Shown here: piece after piece, positions 52,361 through 61,859 of the stretch
Layout: the number at the start of each line of letters is the position of its first letter
Position numbering within the stretch: the stretch's first letter is position 1
Assembly (NCBI GenBank): GCA_963733395.1
Contig: CAVTCZ010000011.1
Span: 1 to 64,000, forward strand
DNA from: JADKAV01 sp963733395
GTDB lineage: Bacteria; Actinomycetota; Actinomycetes; S36-B12; UBA10799
DNA: 64,000 nt
Reading direction: 5' to 3'
Notes under the pieces: model-generated
Database searches by the model: none
What the model saw: the letters and a program-made list of their open reading frames with translations, nothing else
What the model was told of the DNA's origin: nothing
Program-made: the position numbers and the translations under genes

Positions 52361-53299
52361 ATGCACGCGGACACGGTCGACCTTGGAAACGACGTCTTCA
52401 TGATGGACACCCGGATGGGCGGCTACGAGTCGATCACGTCGTCCTACCTCATCCGCGGGTCCAAGCCGTGCCTGGTGGAGACGGGCACCGCGCGCTCCGC
52501 GCCGATCGTCGTTGAGCAACTGGCCCGGCTCGGGATCGGCCCTGAGGATCTGGCGACGATCGTCGTGACCCACATCCATCTGGACCATGCCGGCGGCGTC
52601 GGGGACCTCGCGGAGGCGTTCCCTCATGCTCACGTAGTGGTGCAGGAACGCGGCGCGCGGCACCTTGCCGACCCCAGTCGCCTGGTGGCGAGCGCCCATC
52701 GGGTCTTCGGGGACATCATGGATCGGTTGTTCGGGGATCTGCGGCCGACCGACGCCGCCCGCATCGTCGCGATCGGTGAGCGGGGGTCGGTGGACCTGGG
52801 AGACGGCCGCTCGCTGGCAGCGTTCCACAACCCGGGACATGCCTCGCACCACATCGGGCTGGTGGACTCGGCGACCGGCGACCTCTACACCGGCGACGCC
52901 GCAGGGGTGTACGTGCCTGAGACCGCAGACGTCCGTCCGGCGACTCCCCCGCCGGACTTCGACCTCGACCTGACGTTGAGCTCGCTGGCGGCGATGCGGG
53001 ACGTGCGGCCGACCCGTTTGCTCTTCAGCCACTTCGGTCCGGTGACCGACATCGACGAGACGCTGGATGCCTCAGTGGACGAGTTGCACGCCTGGGTGGA
53101 TGCCGTGCGCGTGGCCCGGGCGGTGACGCCCGACATGGATCACGCGGTGGCGATGGTGGCCGAACGTGACCGCGCCCGGCACCCGCGTTTGTACGCCGAG
53201 CAGGAGTTGCTCGCCAAGCAGGAGGCGCTGTCAGGGACCCAAGCGAACGTCGCGGGGATCATGCGGTGGCTGGATCTGCAGGAGGAGGGCTCCCGCTGA
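52361..53299 (+). CDS. Metallo-beta-lactamase-fold hydrolase
   Basis: 312 aa. MBL zinc motif VVTHIHLDHAGGVGDLAEAF (HxHxDH), later NPGHASHHIGLVDSATGDLY, TGDAAGVYVPE and LLFSHFGPV provide the remaining metal ligands. This matches glyoxalase II/lactonase-like MBL enzymes; substrate not known. ATG at 52361 chosen over a TTG at 52340. Divergent from pheS across 53 bp, so promoters overlap. Confidence 0.85.
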   Translation: MHADTVDLGNDVFMMDTRMGGYESITSSYLIRGSKPCLVETGTARSAPIVVEQLARLGIGPEDLATIVVTHIHLDHAGGVGDLAEAFPHAHVVVQERGARHLADPSRLVASAHRVFGDIMDRLFGDLRPTDAARIVAIGERGSVDLGDGRSLAAFHNPGHASHHIGLVDSATGDLYTGDAAGVYVPETADVRPATPPPDFDLDLTLSSLAAMRDVRPTRLLFSHFGPVTDIDETLDASVDELHAWVDAVRVARAVTPDMDHAVAMVAERDRARHPRLYAEQELLAKQEALSGTQANVAGIMRWLDLQEEGSR

Positions 53300-53406
53300 C
53301 CCGGGGCGGTTCGCGGCTGGCGGTCGCCCCCACCGCGCCGCGACTGTTGCGCGGTTGCTGGTCACGCCCCGTTGGGTGGTCGGCGGCTTGGTGCGGCCGG
53401 GCCGCT

Positions 53407-53519
53407 CGCGTTAGTCTCGCGGACAGGCGTTAGCGCAAAGGACAGGCGTTAGTCCCAGACACGGACTTCCGACTAACCGCTGGACCCGAGACTAACGGCT
53501 GTCCTCGCCGCTAACGCGG
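53407..53519. repeat. Inverted array of GCGTTAG units between convergent genes
   Basis: Three forward units (GCGTTAGTCTCG, GCGTTAGCGC, GCGTTAGTCCC near 53408, 53428, 53447) face three reverse units (GACTAACCGC, GACTAACGGC, GCTAACGCG near 53471, 53490, 53510), all ~20 bp apart. GGACAGGCGTTAGTC and GACTAACGGCTGTCC pair over 15 bp with one mismatch. It lies just beyond the stop of tsnR (53540) and after the MBL gene, so it could terminate both. Confidence 0.8.
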
Positions 53520-53539
53520 ATTGCGGCGCCAGCGGCTCA

Positions 53540-54263
53540 TCACCGACTCTGGGCCAAGGCGCTGGCGTACAGGCAGACCGCGGCCGCCCTCGCCAGGTTC
53601 AGCGACTCCGCAGCGCCGAAGATCGGAATCGACACGGTGGGAGAGCCCAAGTCCGGCAGGCCGTGCGCCTCGTTGCCGAAGACCCACGAGCGTCGGCAGC
53701 GTCAGATCGACATCGCGCAAATGCCGCTGGCAGCCCGCACTGGAGGTCGCGAGGACCTGCAGACCCTCGGTGGGGATCTCCTCGAAGGCACAGACCGTGA
53801 ACGGCACGTGGAACAACGACCCGGCGGTGGCCCGCACGCACTTGCCGTTGTACGGATCGACTGAGTCACCGGTGAAGTACACCGCGTCCGCACCGGCGGC
53901 GTCGGCGGTCCGCAGGATGGTGCCGGCGTTGCCCGGGTCACGCACATCGTGCAGCACGACGACCAATTGTGGCTCAACCGGGGCGGTGAACGGTAGGAAC
54001 CGGCACACGGCAAGCACACCCTGCGGATTGACGGTTTCGGACATCGCGGCCAGCACGTCCTCGGGCACCACCGTCGCGCCGGCCATCGGTTCCACGCTGT
54101 ACACCGTCTCGACGGCCTCGGGATGCCAGGCCAACGCCTCCCGCACCCCCTGCATGCCCTCCACCAGGAAACGCCCGGCCTTCGCCCGGCCCGACCGTTT
54201 CCAGAGACGGCGAACGGCCCGCACCCGGTCTGATCTGACCGAGGACGGGCCGTTCGTGGTCAT
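53540..54263 (-). CDS. tsnR: TrmH/SpoU-family rRNA 2'-O-methyltransferase, one frameshift
   Basis: N-terminal substrate-binding part (RRLWKRSGRAKAGRFLVEGM) and SPOUT domain with VVLHDVRDPGNAGTILRTAD (motif 1) and, after a +1 shift near 53690, VFGNEAHGLPD (motif 2) and SIPIFGAAESLNLARAAAVC (motif 3). With the shift removed it is 240 aa and stops at 53540. Same place as Rv1644 (tsnR) in mycobacteria; the methylated nucleotide is unknown. Starts 6 bp after rplT. Confidence 0.85.
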
Positions 54264-54268
54264 GCGCC

Positions 54269-54634
54269 TCAGGCCGCGGAGGGCAGAGCCGCCTTGGCGG
54301 TCTCCACCAGCGTGGCAAAGGCCTTCTCGTCGTTCACCGCGAGCTCGGCCAGCATGCGCCGGTCGACCTCGACACCGGCAAGGCGCAGGCCCTGGATGAA
54401 CCGGTTGTAGGTCATGCCGTTCGCGCGGGCGGCGGCATTGATCCGCTGGATCCACAGGCGGCGGAAGTCGCCCTTGCGGTCCTTGCGGTGGTCATAGGCG
54501 TAGACCCCGGAGTGAAGCAACTGCTCCTTGGCCTTGCGGTACAACCGGGAGCGCTGCCCCCGGTAGCCACTGGCCTTGTCCAGGGTTTCGCGACGCTTCT
54601 TGTGCGCGTTGACTGCGCGCTTCACACGTGCCAT
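54269..54634 (-). CDS. rplT: Ribosomal protein L20
   Basis: 121 aa: MARVKRAVNAHKKRRETLDK, GYRGQRSRLYRKAKEQLLHS, KGDFRRLWIQRINAAARANG, and a short Ala-rich end. Complete. Confidence 0.97.
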   Translation of the reverse strand: MARVKRAVNAHKKRRETLDKASGYRGQRSRLYRKAKEQLLHSGVYAYDHRKDRKGDFRRLWIQRINAAARANGMTYNRFIQGLRLAGVEVDRRMLAELAVNDEKAFATLVETAKAALPSAA

Positions 54635-54647
54635 CTGTCATTCCTCC

Positions 54648-54845
54648 TCAGCGCTGACCCAGCAGGCGCTTCACGATCTTGTTGTCGCCCGGGCTGAGCG
54701 TCTGGTCGATGTCCAGACGACGCTTGCGGCGCGAACTCTTCTGCTCGTACATGTGCTGGTTGTTGGCCTGCTCGTGCATGATCTTGCCCTTGCCGGTCTT
54801 CTTGAAGCGCTTCTTCGCGCCACTGTGGGTCTTCATCTTGGGCAT
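54648..54845 (-). CDS. rpmI: Ribosomal protein L35
   Basis: 65 aa: MPKMKTHSGAKKRFKKTGKG, and LSPGDNKIVKRLLGQR at the end. Complete; 13 bp upstream of rplT and 16 bp after infC. Confidence 0.97.
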   Translation of the reverse strand: MPKMKTHSGAKKRFKKTGKGKIMHEQANNQHMYEQKSSRRKRRLDIDQTLSPGDNKIVKRLLGQR

Positions 54846-54861
54846 GTTCTCTCCTATGTCC

Positions 54862-55398
54862 TCAGGCCTGCTCGCCTCGACCGGTCTTCTTCCGGTGCGG
54901 GGCGAGGACCATGATCATGTTGCGGCCGTCCTGCTTCGGCGCTGCTTCTACGAATCCCAACGATTCAACGTCGTCCGCGAGGCGGGTGAGGAGACGGAAC
55001 CCCAGTTCCGGACGGGACTGCTCCCGGCCCCGGAACATGATGGTCACCTTGACCTTGTCGCCCTGACCGAGGAAGCGCTCGATGTGACCCTTCTTGGTCT
55101 CATAGTCGTGCTTGTCGATCTTCGGCCGGAGTTTCATCTCCTTGATGACCGTGTGGGTCTGGTTGCGGCGGGCTTCGCGTGCTTTCTGGGCGGTCTCGTA
55201 CTTGTACTTGCCGTAGTCCATGAGTTTGCACACGGGCGGTTTGGCCATCGGGGCCACTTCCACCAAGTCGAGGTCGGACTCCGCTGCCAGTCGCAGGGCG
55301 TCTTCCACTCGGACGATGCCGACCTGCTCGCCGGCCGGTCCGACCAGGCGGACTTCCGGAACCCGAATGCGGTCGTTGACGCGTGGTTCTTCGCTGAT
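54862..55398 (-). CDS. infC: Translation initiation factor IF-3, probable AUC start
   Basis: 178 aa from the AUC: ISEEPRVNDRIRVPEVRLVG, PPVCKLMDYGKYKYETAQKA, MKLRPKIDKHDYETKKGHIE. A strong ribosome-binding site (AAGGAGG) ends six bases upstream of an ATC codon at 55398-55396. The only other start in frame is TTG at 55425, upstream of that site. IF-3 genes commonly use AUU or AUC as autoregulatory starts, so I choose ATC. Confidence 0.9.
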   Translation of the reverse strand: MSEEPRVNDRIRVPEVRLVGPAGEQVGIVRVEDALRLAAESDLDLVEVAPMAKPPVCKLMDYGKYKYETAQKAREARRNQTHTVIKEMKLRPKIDKHDYETKKGHIERFLGQGDKVKVTIMFRGREQSRPELGFRLLTRLADDVESLGFVEAAPKQDGRNMIMVLAPHRKKTGRGEQA

Positions 55399-55530
55399 GA
55401 GGCGCCTCCTTCGTTGCGTTGGCAAACGGAAAGGCGCACCTGAGGATCAGGTACCCGCATGACCACCGGACTGCGATCCGGGAGGTGGGAACGGACGTTC
55501 CGCTTGCACAGGTGTCGAGGTTTCGACCTT
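55399..55530 (-). promoter_or_regulatory. infC leader with a small hairpin
   Basis: Between the AUC start and ~55530 there is no gene. On the minus strand ACCTGA-TCC-TCAGGT (55452-55438) forms a compact hairpin followed by GCGCCTTTCCGTTT, which looks like an attenuator. Leader control of infC-rpmI-rplT by L20 is known in other bacteria; here it is only a possibility. 55531-55711 shows no feature. Confidence 0.4.
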
Positions 55531-55711
55531 CCCAGGCTAGCAGGAGTGCGCCGCAGAACCCCAACCGCGCCTCGAAGAGGGGCCACAAGGCGCAGTCGGG
55601 AGCTCGAAACCGGAACGACGTCCGCTCCCCAAGAGCGGATCAATCCTTCGGACCCGGCCGCTGGCGAGGCGCAGCCACGACCTGATGGCGCAGACTGGAC
55701 TGGGAGGAGTC

Positions 55712-56095
55712 ATGAGAACTGCAGTCATCATCTGCGCCGTCGGAGCGGTCCTGGCCCTGACCCCCGGCCCGGCCACCGCGTCGACGCTGAACCCGGTACT
55801 GAGGATCTCTGCAACCAGCGCACCGGTCGGCGAGGACATCCCGTACACGATCACGGTGACGCCAGCAGCAAAGGCGCAGGGCAAGCGGGTTCGCATCCAG
55901 GTGCGGGGCTACGCCGCCTGGGTGGGCTTCGATACGTTCCGGGTGCCCAAGTCGGGGAAGATCACCGACGACGTCGAGGGCTACCAGCCCGGCCTCGGGC
56001 GCTACCGGGTGCTGGTGCTCGGCGAGACCGGCGGGGTGATAGCCAAGTCGCCGGTGGTCAGCGTGAGTTGGACCGCGGAGCAGAAGGCTCTGATC
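55712..56095 (+). CDS. Small secreted protein, probably ending near 56092
   Basis: ATG at 55712: MRTAVIICAVGAVLALTPGP is a signal peptide (cleavage near ATA-STL). The mature part (LRISATSAPVGEDIPYTITV, KRVRIQVRGYAAWVGFDTF, GRYRVLVLGETGGVIAKSPV) has the strand pattern of an Ig-like domain. The frame runs on into the opposite-strand gene; one extra base near 56087 would bring a TGA, giving ~125 aa. Convergent with the secreted gene below. Family not recognised. Confidence 0.6.
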
Positions 56096-57263
56096 AGCCC
56101 GCGGCTCCGCCACTGCGACCAGTTGCCGGCGCCGTCTCGAACACGCACGAAGACCCGTCCTGACCCGGCGACCTTGACGGCCTTGCGGAACTTCACGACC
56201 TTCGCCTTCTTCTTCGGCTTGCCCGACCGAAACCTGCATCGACGCGATGCCCGACTTGTTGTCCTTGGCGCTGCACCCGCAGCGTCCGCTTGAGCCGCAG
56301 CCAGCGTCGCTGTCCCGGAACCACCCAGCGACGCCGACACGACCTCGGGCTTGACCGTGTCCAGGATGATGTCGTCGGAGTAGGTCTGCTTCTGCCAGCC
56401 ACTCGGCAACGTAGTGGTACTTCACGTAGACCGTGCGAGGGATCCGTTCGGCCGCCAGCTCGACGAGGGTCCAGTCAAGCGGGCCCCTCTCGCGAAGCTT
56501 GATCTCCTTGGTCTTGGACGGCGCGAAACCGCCGTCGTTGGAGACCTTCACCCGATCCACAAGACCGTCCCATCCCAGCCACAGTCTGACCCTTGGGGTA
56601 TTGGCGAAGTCAGCGCCATCATCGATGGAGATGCCCGCCGGTCGTCCCGGATCAGTGGACGGCGGAAGCACGACAACAGGCAATGTCCAGGTTGCGCGTC
56701 CCCAGCGGCCCGCATTCCAGTCGAGATCGATGCCGTGTAGTCGGCCGGCATTGGCCGTGATGCTCGGTGAGAGCAGCGCCTTCAATGCAGGGTGCCTCCC
56801 TGCTTGCGGAGGTCAGCGGCAGTCAAGGTTGATCCAGGGATTCATCCATGAGGCGCCTGCGGCAGCGCGGGGCTCCCGAGTACAGCGGCGCGACCGTCGA
56901 CAGCCGCACTCGACGGCGGCACGACTCCGGCTGGTCCCCGGTAGGCGCACTGCTCTTGGCAGCACCCACACATCAGCCGCCGCCGATCGAGAGACCCTTC
57001 GACCATGTACCAGCCGACCTCCGTGTCGAGCATTCTTCAGTGCTCCTGGTGGGATTTCGCGACCACGGCGATCTCGCCTATCACGGCCGAGACTCTGAGT
57101 CGGCGCTGAGGCATCCAGAGGTACGCGTCAGTGATCGTGCCCGTGTAGACCGGGGCGGGTCCGCTGCGTGGGCGGTTGAGGCGACAAGCCCTGACGCCAG
57201 GGCGAAGGCCAGACCTCCCACGACGACCGGACGTATCAACTTCGCGTTCATGGACTTCGTCAT
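56080..57263 (-). pseudogene. Secreted beta-sandwich protein gene, heavily frameshifted
   Basis: ATG at 57263 gives MTKSMNAKLIRPVVVGGLAF with a signal peptide ending STAHA-ADP; GGAGGGGA lies upstream. Coding-like pieces then follow in successive frames: VYTGTITDAYLWMP; KALLSPSITANAGRLHGIDL and DWNAGRWGRATWTLPVVVLP; PRVRLWLGWDGLVDRVKVSN; SDDIILDTVKPEVVSASLGG; AKDNKSGIASMQVSVG; KPKKKAKVVKFRKAVKVAGS and RVFVRVRDGAGNWSQW. The last part resembles the Ig-like repeat of secreted actinobacterial proteins. At least five frame changes occur, mostly +1, plus stop codons in 56.8-57.1 kb, so either decay or a poorly sequenced stretch. Confidence 0.5.
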
Positions 57264-57354
57264 GTCACTCCCCTCCACTTCGACCAGTTGCCAGCGCCAT
57301 CCCGAACCCGCACGAGCAACCGTCCCGAGTCGGGCAGCCGCCCCAAAGCGCCAC

Positions 57355-58497
57355 CAATCACCGCTGCTCTGACTCGCATGTCGGACTCCCCCATTCCCCG
57401 TAACGTGGCCCGAGCCTACTCCCTCCGTCAGCCCCACCAAATGGTCCACCGTGCGGTTGATCCGCTTCAAGTACGGCAGGTCGAACGCGGCCCCGAACAC
57501 CAGTTGCATCCCCACCCGGTCGAAGGACTGAACCCGGAACTCCGCCGCGGCAGCCCGGGCGTACACCTCCGGATCCACGGGCATGCCGTTGTCGGCCAGC
57601 GCCTGCCAATGCACAGCCAGCAGGTGCAACAACTCGTCGATCGGCGTGTGGGCGTCGAGGGTGAACGTCAGCAATTCGGCGACGTCTCGCTGCGGAGTGT
57701 TCACCCGGGCCAGTTCCCAGTCGAGGACCACGACCTCCCCGGAATCGCGGAACCCCACATTGCGCTGGTTGAAGTCGTTGTGGACCAGGCAACCGGGCAT
57801 GACGTCCTTTGCGGGGTGCCACCGCGAGATGGTGTCCACGGTTTCGAGCCGCTGGGCCAGGGCCGCCGGCGGCAGGATGTCGGGGAACCGGGCGGCCGCA
57901 TCGGTCAGGAGCGCGCGCCACAGAGCGGTATCAGCCAGCATCGTCGACGTGCTCGGCCGCTGGATCGTCCAGGCGTAGTCATGGCCGGCGGTGGCGGCGT
58001 GGAATCCAGCCGCGGCCCGCAGCGCCTTCTCGATCTGCTCGGTGGGCCAGCGATCGATCGAGCCACTCGGGTCCAGGCCCGCGATGTCGCCGAGGTCCTC
58101 GAGCACGAGGGCCGTCCGACCGTCGGCTTCGAAGCGCCCCAACTCCGCCGGGAGAACCCCCTGCAGGGCGGGCAACAGGTAGGCGGCTGGTTCCCGCTGC
58201 CCGGTGTCACTGGTCTCCGCGGCCGCGGCGAACGACCCGTACGCCGCAGGCAGCGCGATGCCGCGCTCGCTCACGATCCAGGGAATGAGGGTCTGACCGA
58301 TCCCCCGATCCGGGTTGACCTTGACGATGACGCTGCGCCCGGGACGCTGCGCGCGAAGCACGCCGAACAGGTGCCCCGCCTGCCCGCCGTACTTGACGCT
58401 CAGCCAGGGCTGGCCCGACTCGATCGGGCACCTCGAGGTCCACCTGGTCCACGCCGCAGCACCCGCCGAACACCCTCGACACTTGTTCAGCGAGCAA
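57355..58497 (-). CDS. APH/choline-kinase-like phosphotransferase, frameshifted at both ends
   Basis: Kinase fold of the aminoglycoside phosphotransferase superfamily: GRSVIVKVNPDRGIGQTLIP (ATP-binding Lys), TALVLEDLGDIAGLDPSG (hinge), catalytic CLVHNDFNQRNVGFRDSG (HNDxxxxN) and VVLDWELARVNTPQRDVAEL (DWE instead of DFG). The N-terminus (LAEQVSRVFGGCCGVDQVDL, TTG at 58497) lies in another frame; one extra base near 58422 joins them. The C-terminus is unclear: no stop occurs before the next gene's signal peptide in this frame, so a shift near 57360 is likely. Substrate unknown. Confidence 0.7.
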
Positions 58498-58526
58498 CTG
58501 CCCGCAGCGGTCAGATCAGTCGTTCG

Positions 58527-58587
58527 GAGGTTGTTCACCGCGTTGGAGAACCCGCGCGTGTCTACTCCATCGCTGGTGAACAACCTC
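58527..58587. repeat. Intergenic palindrome upstream of the DUF1844 gene
   Basis: GAGGTTGTTCACC (58527-58539) and GGTGAACAACCTC (58575-58587) form a perfect 13-bp inverted repeat with a 35-bp loop, and TCACC follows as in the palindromes at 48.67 and 62.22 kb. It lies between divergent genes (kinase and DUF1844). Confidence 0.75.
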
Positions 58588-58687
58588 TCACCTCGCGCGG
58601 ATCGTGTCCGACGAACCCAGCGCACGCCTGGCGCAGGACTGCCCGCAGGCACCAACGACTGGGACCGCCCGTGACATCCTGATCTCC

Positions 58688-59029
58688 ATGGATCCCACCG
58701 CCGCCGAACGCGACATCGCCGACGTACCCGCCGTGGAAGTCGTGTCGACCGTGGCGGTGCACCTCATGACCGCGGCTGCTGTGAAATGCGGGCTCGGCGA
58801 GGATCCAGATGAGATCGACCTCGACGAGGCGCGAACCCTGATCGAGTCCCTCGCGGGCCTGTTGGTGGCGGCGACCCCGTACCTCGGCACATTTCATGCC
58901 AAGCCGCTGCGTGATGGACTGACGTCGTTGCAGCGGGCATTCCGGGAAGCATCCATCGTCCCGGATCCACCCGGCAAGGGGCCGGGCGAGAAGTTCACCG
59001 GTCCTGTAGCCGGATCTCCAACCGGCTGA
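58688..59029 (+). CDS. DUF1844 family protein
   Basis: 113 aa: AVEVVSTVAVHLMTAAAVKC, then LDEARTLIESLAGLLVAATP and YLGTFHAKPLRDGLTSLQRA. This is the DUF1844 pattern, often found close to infC in actinobacteria. Function unknown. ATG at 58688. Convergent with the SseB gene, overlapping it by 35 bp. Confidence 0.8.
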   Translation: MDPTAAERDIADVPAVEVVSTVAVHLMTAAAVKCGLGEDPDEIDLDEARTLIESLAGLLVAATPYLGTFHAKPLRDGLTSLQRAFREASIVPDPPGKGPGEKFTGPVAGSPTG

Positions 59030-59672
59030 CCCGGGCCCGGACCGCGGGCGCCTCGCTCAAGGACCGGGCCAAGGCTTGCGCCTTCTGCAGGTCCGGCGCC
59101 TCGAGTACCAGCGCCACCCCGTCGACTGTGGAGGGGTCCACCTCGAACGAGCCGATCAGGCCGCTTTCGGCCAGTGCCGCGGACAGCGCATCAGCGACTT
59201 CGGGCTCGTCCAGCGGATGGCGCCACGGACCTCCCGCCGCCAGTGCCCACAGGCCGGTCCCGGCCAGCGCGTAGCGGGTCGGGCCGGCCATGTCGATCAG
59301 CAGTGCGGTGCAGTCCTCCTGCAGCGCGGCCTGCGCCGCCTCCACCCCGGCCACCGGGATCGGCCGGGCATCGGCGCGCCACAGTGCCACGGAGTCGACC
59401 CCCGTGAAGCACAGCAGGGCTTTGTGCCCTTGCTCGTCGGTGATGGTGACCGTGGCCATGTGGCTGTGCTTGTCCGCGCCGGCGGCGTCCTTCTCGTCCA
59501 GATTGGCCACGACCGGGATCAGCAGCCTGCCCTGCGCGAGTCTGTCGACGAGTTCGCGCTGGGCGGCATAGGTCTCCGGGTCGCCGATCAACACGCGTAC
59601 GCGCGGGTCGGCCTCCCCGGTGTCCCCCTGGAAACGGGTGACCAGAACGTCGGCACCTTCGAAGTCCGTCAT
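58995..59672 (-). CDS. SseB-domain protein
   Basis: 225 aa from MTDFEGADVLVTRFQGDTGE. Residues ~40-130 (ERELVDRLAQGRLLIPVVAN-like, HSHMATVTITDEQGHKALLC, FTGVDSVALWRADARPIPV) match the SseB domain. The C-terminal half (ALSAALAESGLIGSFEVDPS) is probably a second domain. SseB-type genes sit near infC in other actinobacteria; role unknown. Confidence 0.78.
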   Translation of the reverse strand: MTDFEGADVLVTRFQGDTGEADPRVRVLIGDPETYAAQRELVDRLAQGRLLIPVVANLDEKDAAGADKHSHMATVTITDEQGHKALLCFTGVDSVALWRADARPIPVAGVEAAQAALQEDCTALLIDMAGPTRYALAGTGLWALAAGGPWRHPLDEPEVADALSAALAESGLIGSFEVDPSTVDGVALVLEAPDLQKAQALARSLSEAPAVRARVSRLEIRLQDR

Positions 59673-59683
59673 GCGCGGTCCAA

Positions 59684-61026
59684 TCACGAGCGATCACGTC
59701 CGCGACTGCGGCGGGAAGGTCCGTGCCCTCACCTGCGACGACGTCGACCACCCCCGCGTCGTGCAGGGCCAACGCACCGACCCCCTGCGCCCGCGACATC
59801 TCGGCGGCCCGATCCGGTGTGCTATGGCTGATGACCGACGCCCCCTCGGGGGGCAACGGCGACACCCAGCCGTTCTCCATGCAGATCACAGTGCGCGCGG
59901 GGATCAGTGCCAATGCGGCCCCACCGCAGCCCTGCCCCATCACGCAGGACACGGTCGGGACACTCAGGCCTGCCAGCATCTGCAAGGTCCTCGCGATCTC
60001 GCCGGCCATCGCGGCCTCCTCGGCCGGGCCCGAGAGCTCGCCACCGGGCGTGTCGACGATCGTCACCACCGGCAGGCCGACCCGCTGGGCGAGCCGCAGA
60101 CCTCGTTGCGCGAGCCGCAGATCCTGCGGGGACACCGACCGTCGTGCCTGCGCCACGACCACGGCGCGGCGCCCCCGGATCCGGCCCAACGCGACCCGCA
60201 CGCCTGTCCCCGTCTCGCCGGTGTGGGTGCCGTGCAGTTCCGTGCGGTCGGTGAGCAGGTCCAGGACCGCTTCCGGGCCGGGGCGTGCCGCATCCCGCGT
60301 CAGGGTGATCGCATCCCAGGCGTCCACCTCACCGGCGGGCAGCGGGCTGCCGATCGATTCCGCCGCGTCGACGCCGTCGGTGACCGAGAGGATCCGGGTC
60401 ACCCAGGCGCGCAGATCCTGCAGTGCGATGACCTGGTCGATCACACCCACCCGGGCGAGGTTCTCCGCGGTCTGCACCGGCGGGAAGGCCTCGTCGTGCA
60501 GCGCCTCGAACACCTTCGGACCCAGGAAGCCCAGCAGCGCCCCGGGCTCCCCGGCGGTGACGTCCGCGTATGACCCCCACGTCGCCTTGACACCGCCGGT
60601 GGTCGGGTTGCGCAGCCATCCGATCCGCACTGCCCCCGAGGCGAGGTGCTCGTGTGCAGCCCGGGCGATGTCGGTCATGCGGAAGAACGCGGCCGTGCCC
60701 TCCTGCATCCGGGTGCCGCCAGAGGTCGGCAACGTGATCACGGGCAGCCGTTCCGCGGTCGCGCGCCGGTATCCCTCGACCACCCGATCGGCCGCGGAAT
60801 GACCCACGGAACCGGCGAGGAAGCCGAACTCACTGGCGATGACGAGCACCCGATGACCGTCCACTGCTGCCACCATGATCTGCACCGACTCGTCGACACC
60901 GCTGCGCTCGCGGGCGCGCTCGAGGCTGGCGGCGTACTCTCCCGAGGCGGGGCGCAACGGGACGGCGATCGGTTCCACAGACCCAGGGTCCACGAGCGCG
61001 TCGAGCGTCTCGGCGAGTGTCGTCAT
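59684..61026 (-). CDS. Fused acetyl-CoA/acyl-CoA carboxylase carboxyltransferase (beta-alpha)
   Basis: About 447 aa. The N-terminal half is AccD-like (VLVIASEFGFLAGSVGHSAA, LPVITLPTSGGTRMQEGTAA, TTGGVKATWGSYADVTAGEP) but lacks the usual zinc ribbon. The C-terminal half is AccA-like (LPVVTIVDTPGGELSGPAEE, VMGQGCGGAALALIPARTVI, SPLPPEGASVI). Both halves form oxyanion holes for malonyl-CoA synthesis. The start overlaps the hisG stop (ATGA). The 3' end is uncertain: a stop at 59684 needs one frame change; as read, the frame runs into the SseB gene. Confidence 0.85.
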
Positions 61027-61859
61027 AGGCGGCAGGCGTGGATGTCGGTGACGAGGATGGCACGGCCGCCGAGTTCGAACAGTTCGTCCATCACCTGGTG
61101 GACCCGGATCCGCTCGACCATGGCCCGCACCGCGACCCAGCCCGCCTCCCGCAGCGGCGAGACCGTGGGCGACTCCAGGCCCGGCGTGATGGCGGACGCG
61201 GCGTCGAGCAACTCCTCAGTGATGTCGTACTCGACCATGACGTAGGCGCGCGCGACGATCACTCCCTGCAGGCGCCGGATGAACGTCTCTTCGGCCGCGT
61301 TGCCGTGCGTGTGGGCGGGCCGCACCAGCAGCGCCTGGCTGCGCAGAAGTGGATCCCCGAGGACCACCAACCCGGCCTGCCGCAAGGTGTTCCCGGTGTC
61401 GACCACATCGGCGACGGCGTCCGCAACACCGAGTCCCACGGCGTTCTCCACCGCACCGTCGAGCTTGATCACGGAAGCCTCGGTTCCGGTGCGCTCCAAC
61501 CAGTCGCGCAGCAGACCCGGATACGACGTCGCGATCCGTTTTCCGCCCACCGCACTGACGCCCTCCGGGGCTGCCAGCCGGAACGTGGAGTGGCCGAAGC
61601 CCAACTCGATCACCTCGGTGACCGGCGCACCGGAGTCGACCAGCATGTCCCGGCCGGTGATGCCGAGATCCAGCGTCCCCTTGCCCACGTAGGTGGCGAT
61701 GTCCTTGGGCCGCAGAAAGTAGAAGTCCACCTCGTTGTCGGGGTCGTGGACCATCAGCTCCCGCTGCCCGGCCGAGCGCAGATAGCCGGCCTCGCGCAGC
61801 ATCTCGCGCGCGGGCTCGCTGAGTTGACCCTTGTTGGGGATCGCCACCTTGAGGGTCAC
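61023..61859 (-). CDS. hisG: ATP phosphoribosyltransferase (long form)
   Basis: 278 aa. First step of histidine synthesis. LKVAIPNKGQLSEPAREMLR, FYFLRPKDIATYVGKGTLDL, VTEVIELGFGHSTFRLAAPE, VENAVGLGVADAVADVVDTG and a C-terminal ACT-like regulatory domain (SPLREAGWVAVRAMVERIRV). GTG at 61859 overlaps the hisE stop (GTGA). Confidence 0.94.
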   Translation of the reverse strand: MTLKVAIPNKGQLSEPAREMLREAGYLRSAGQRELMVHDPDNEVDFYFLRPKDIATYVGKGTLDLGITGRDMLVDSGAPVTEVIELGFGHSTFRLAAPEGVSAVGGKRIATSYPGLLRDWLERTGTEASVIKLDGAVENAVGLGVADAVADVVDTGNTLRQAGLVVLGDPLLRSQALLVRPAHTHGNAAEETFIRRLQGVIVARAYVMVEYDITEELLDAASAITPGLESPTVSPLREAGWVAVRAMVERIRVHQVMDELFELGGRAILVTDIHACRL

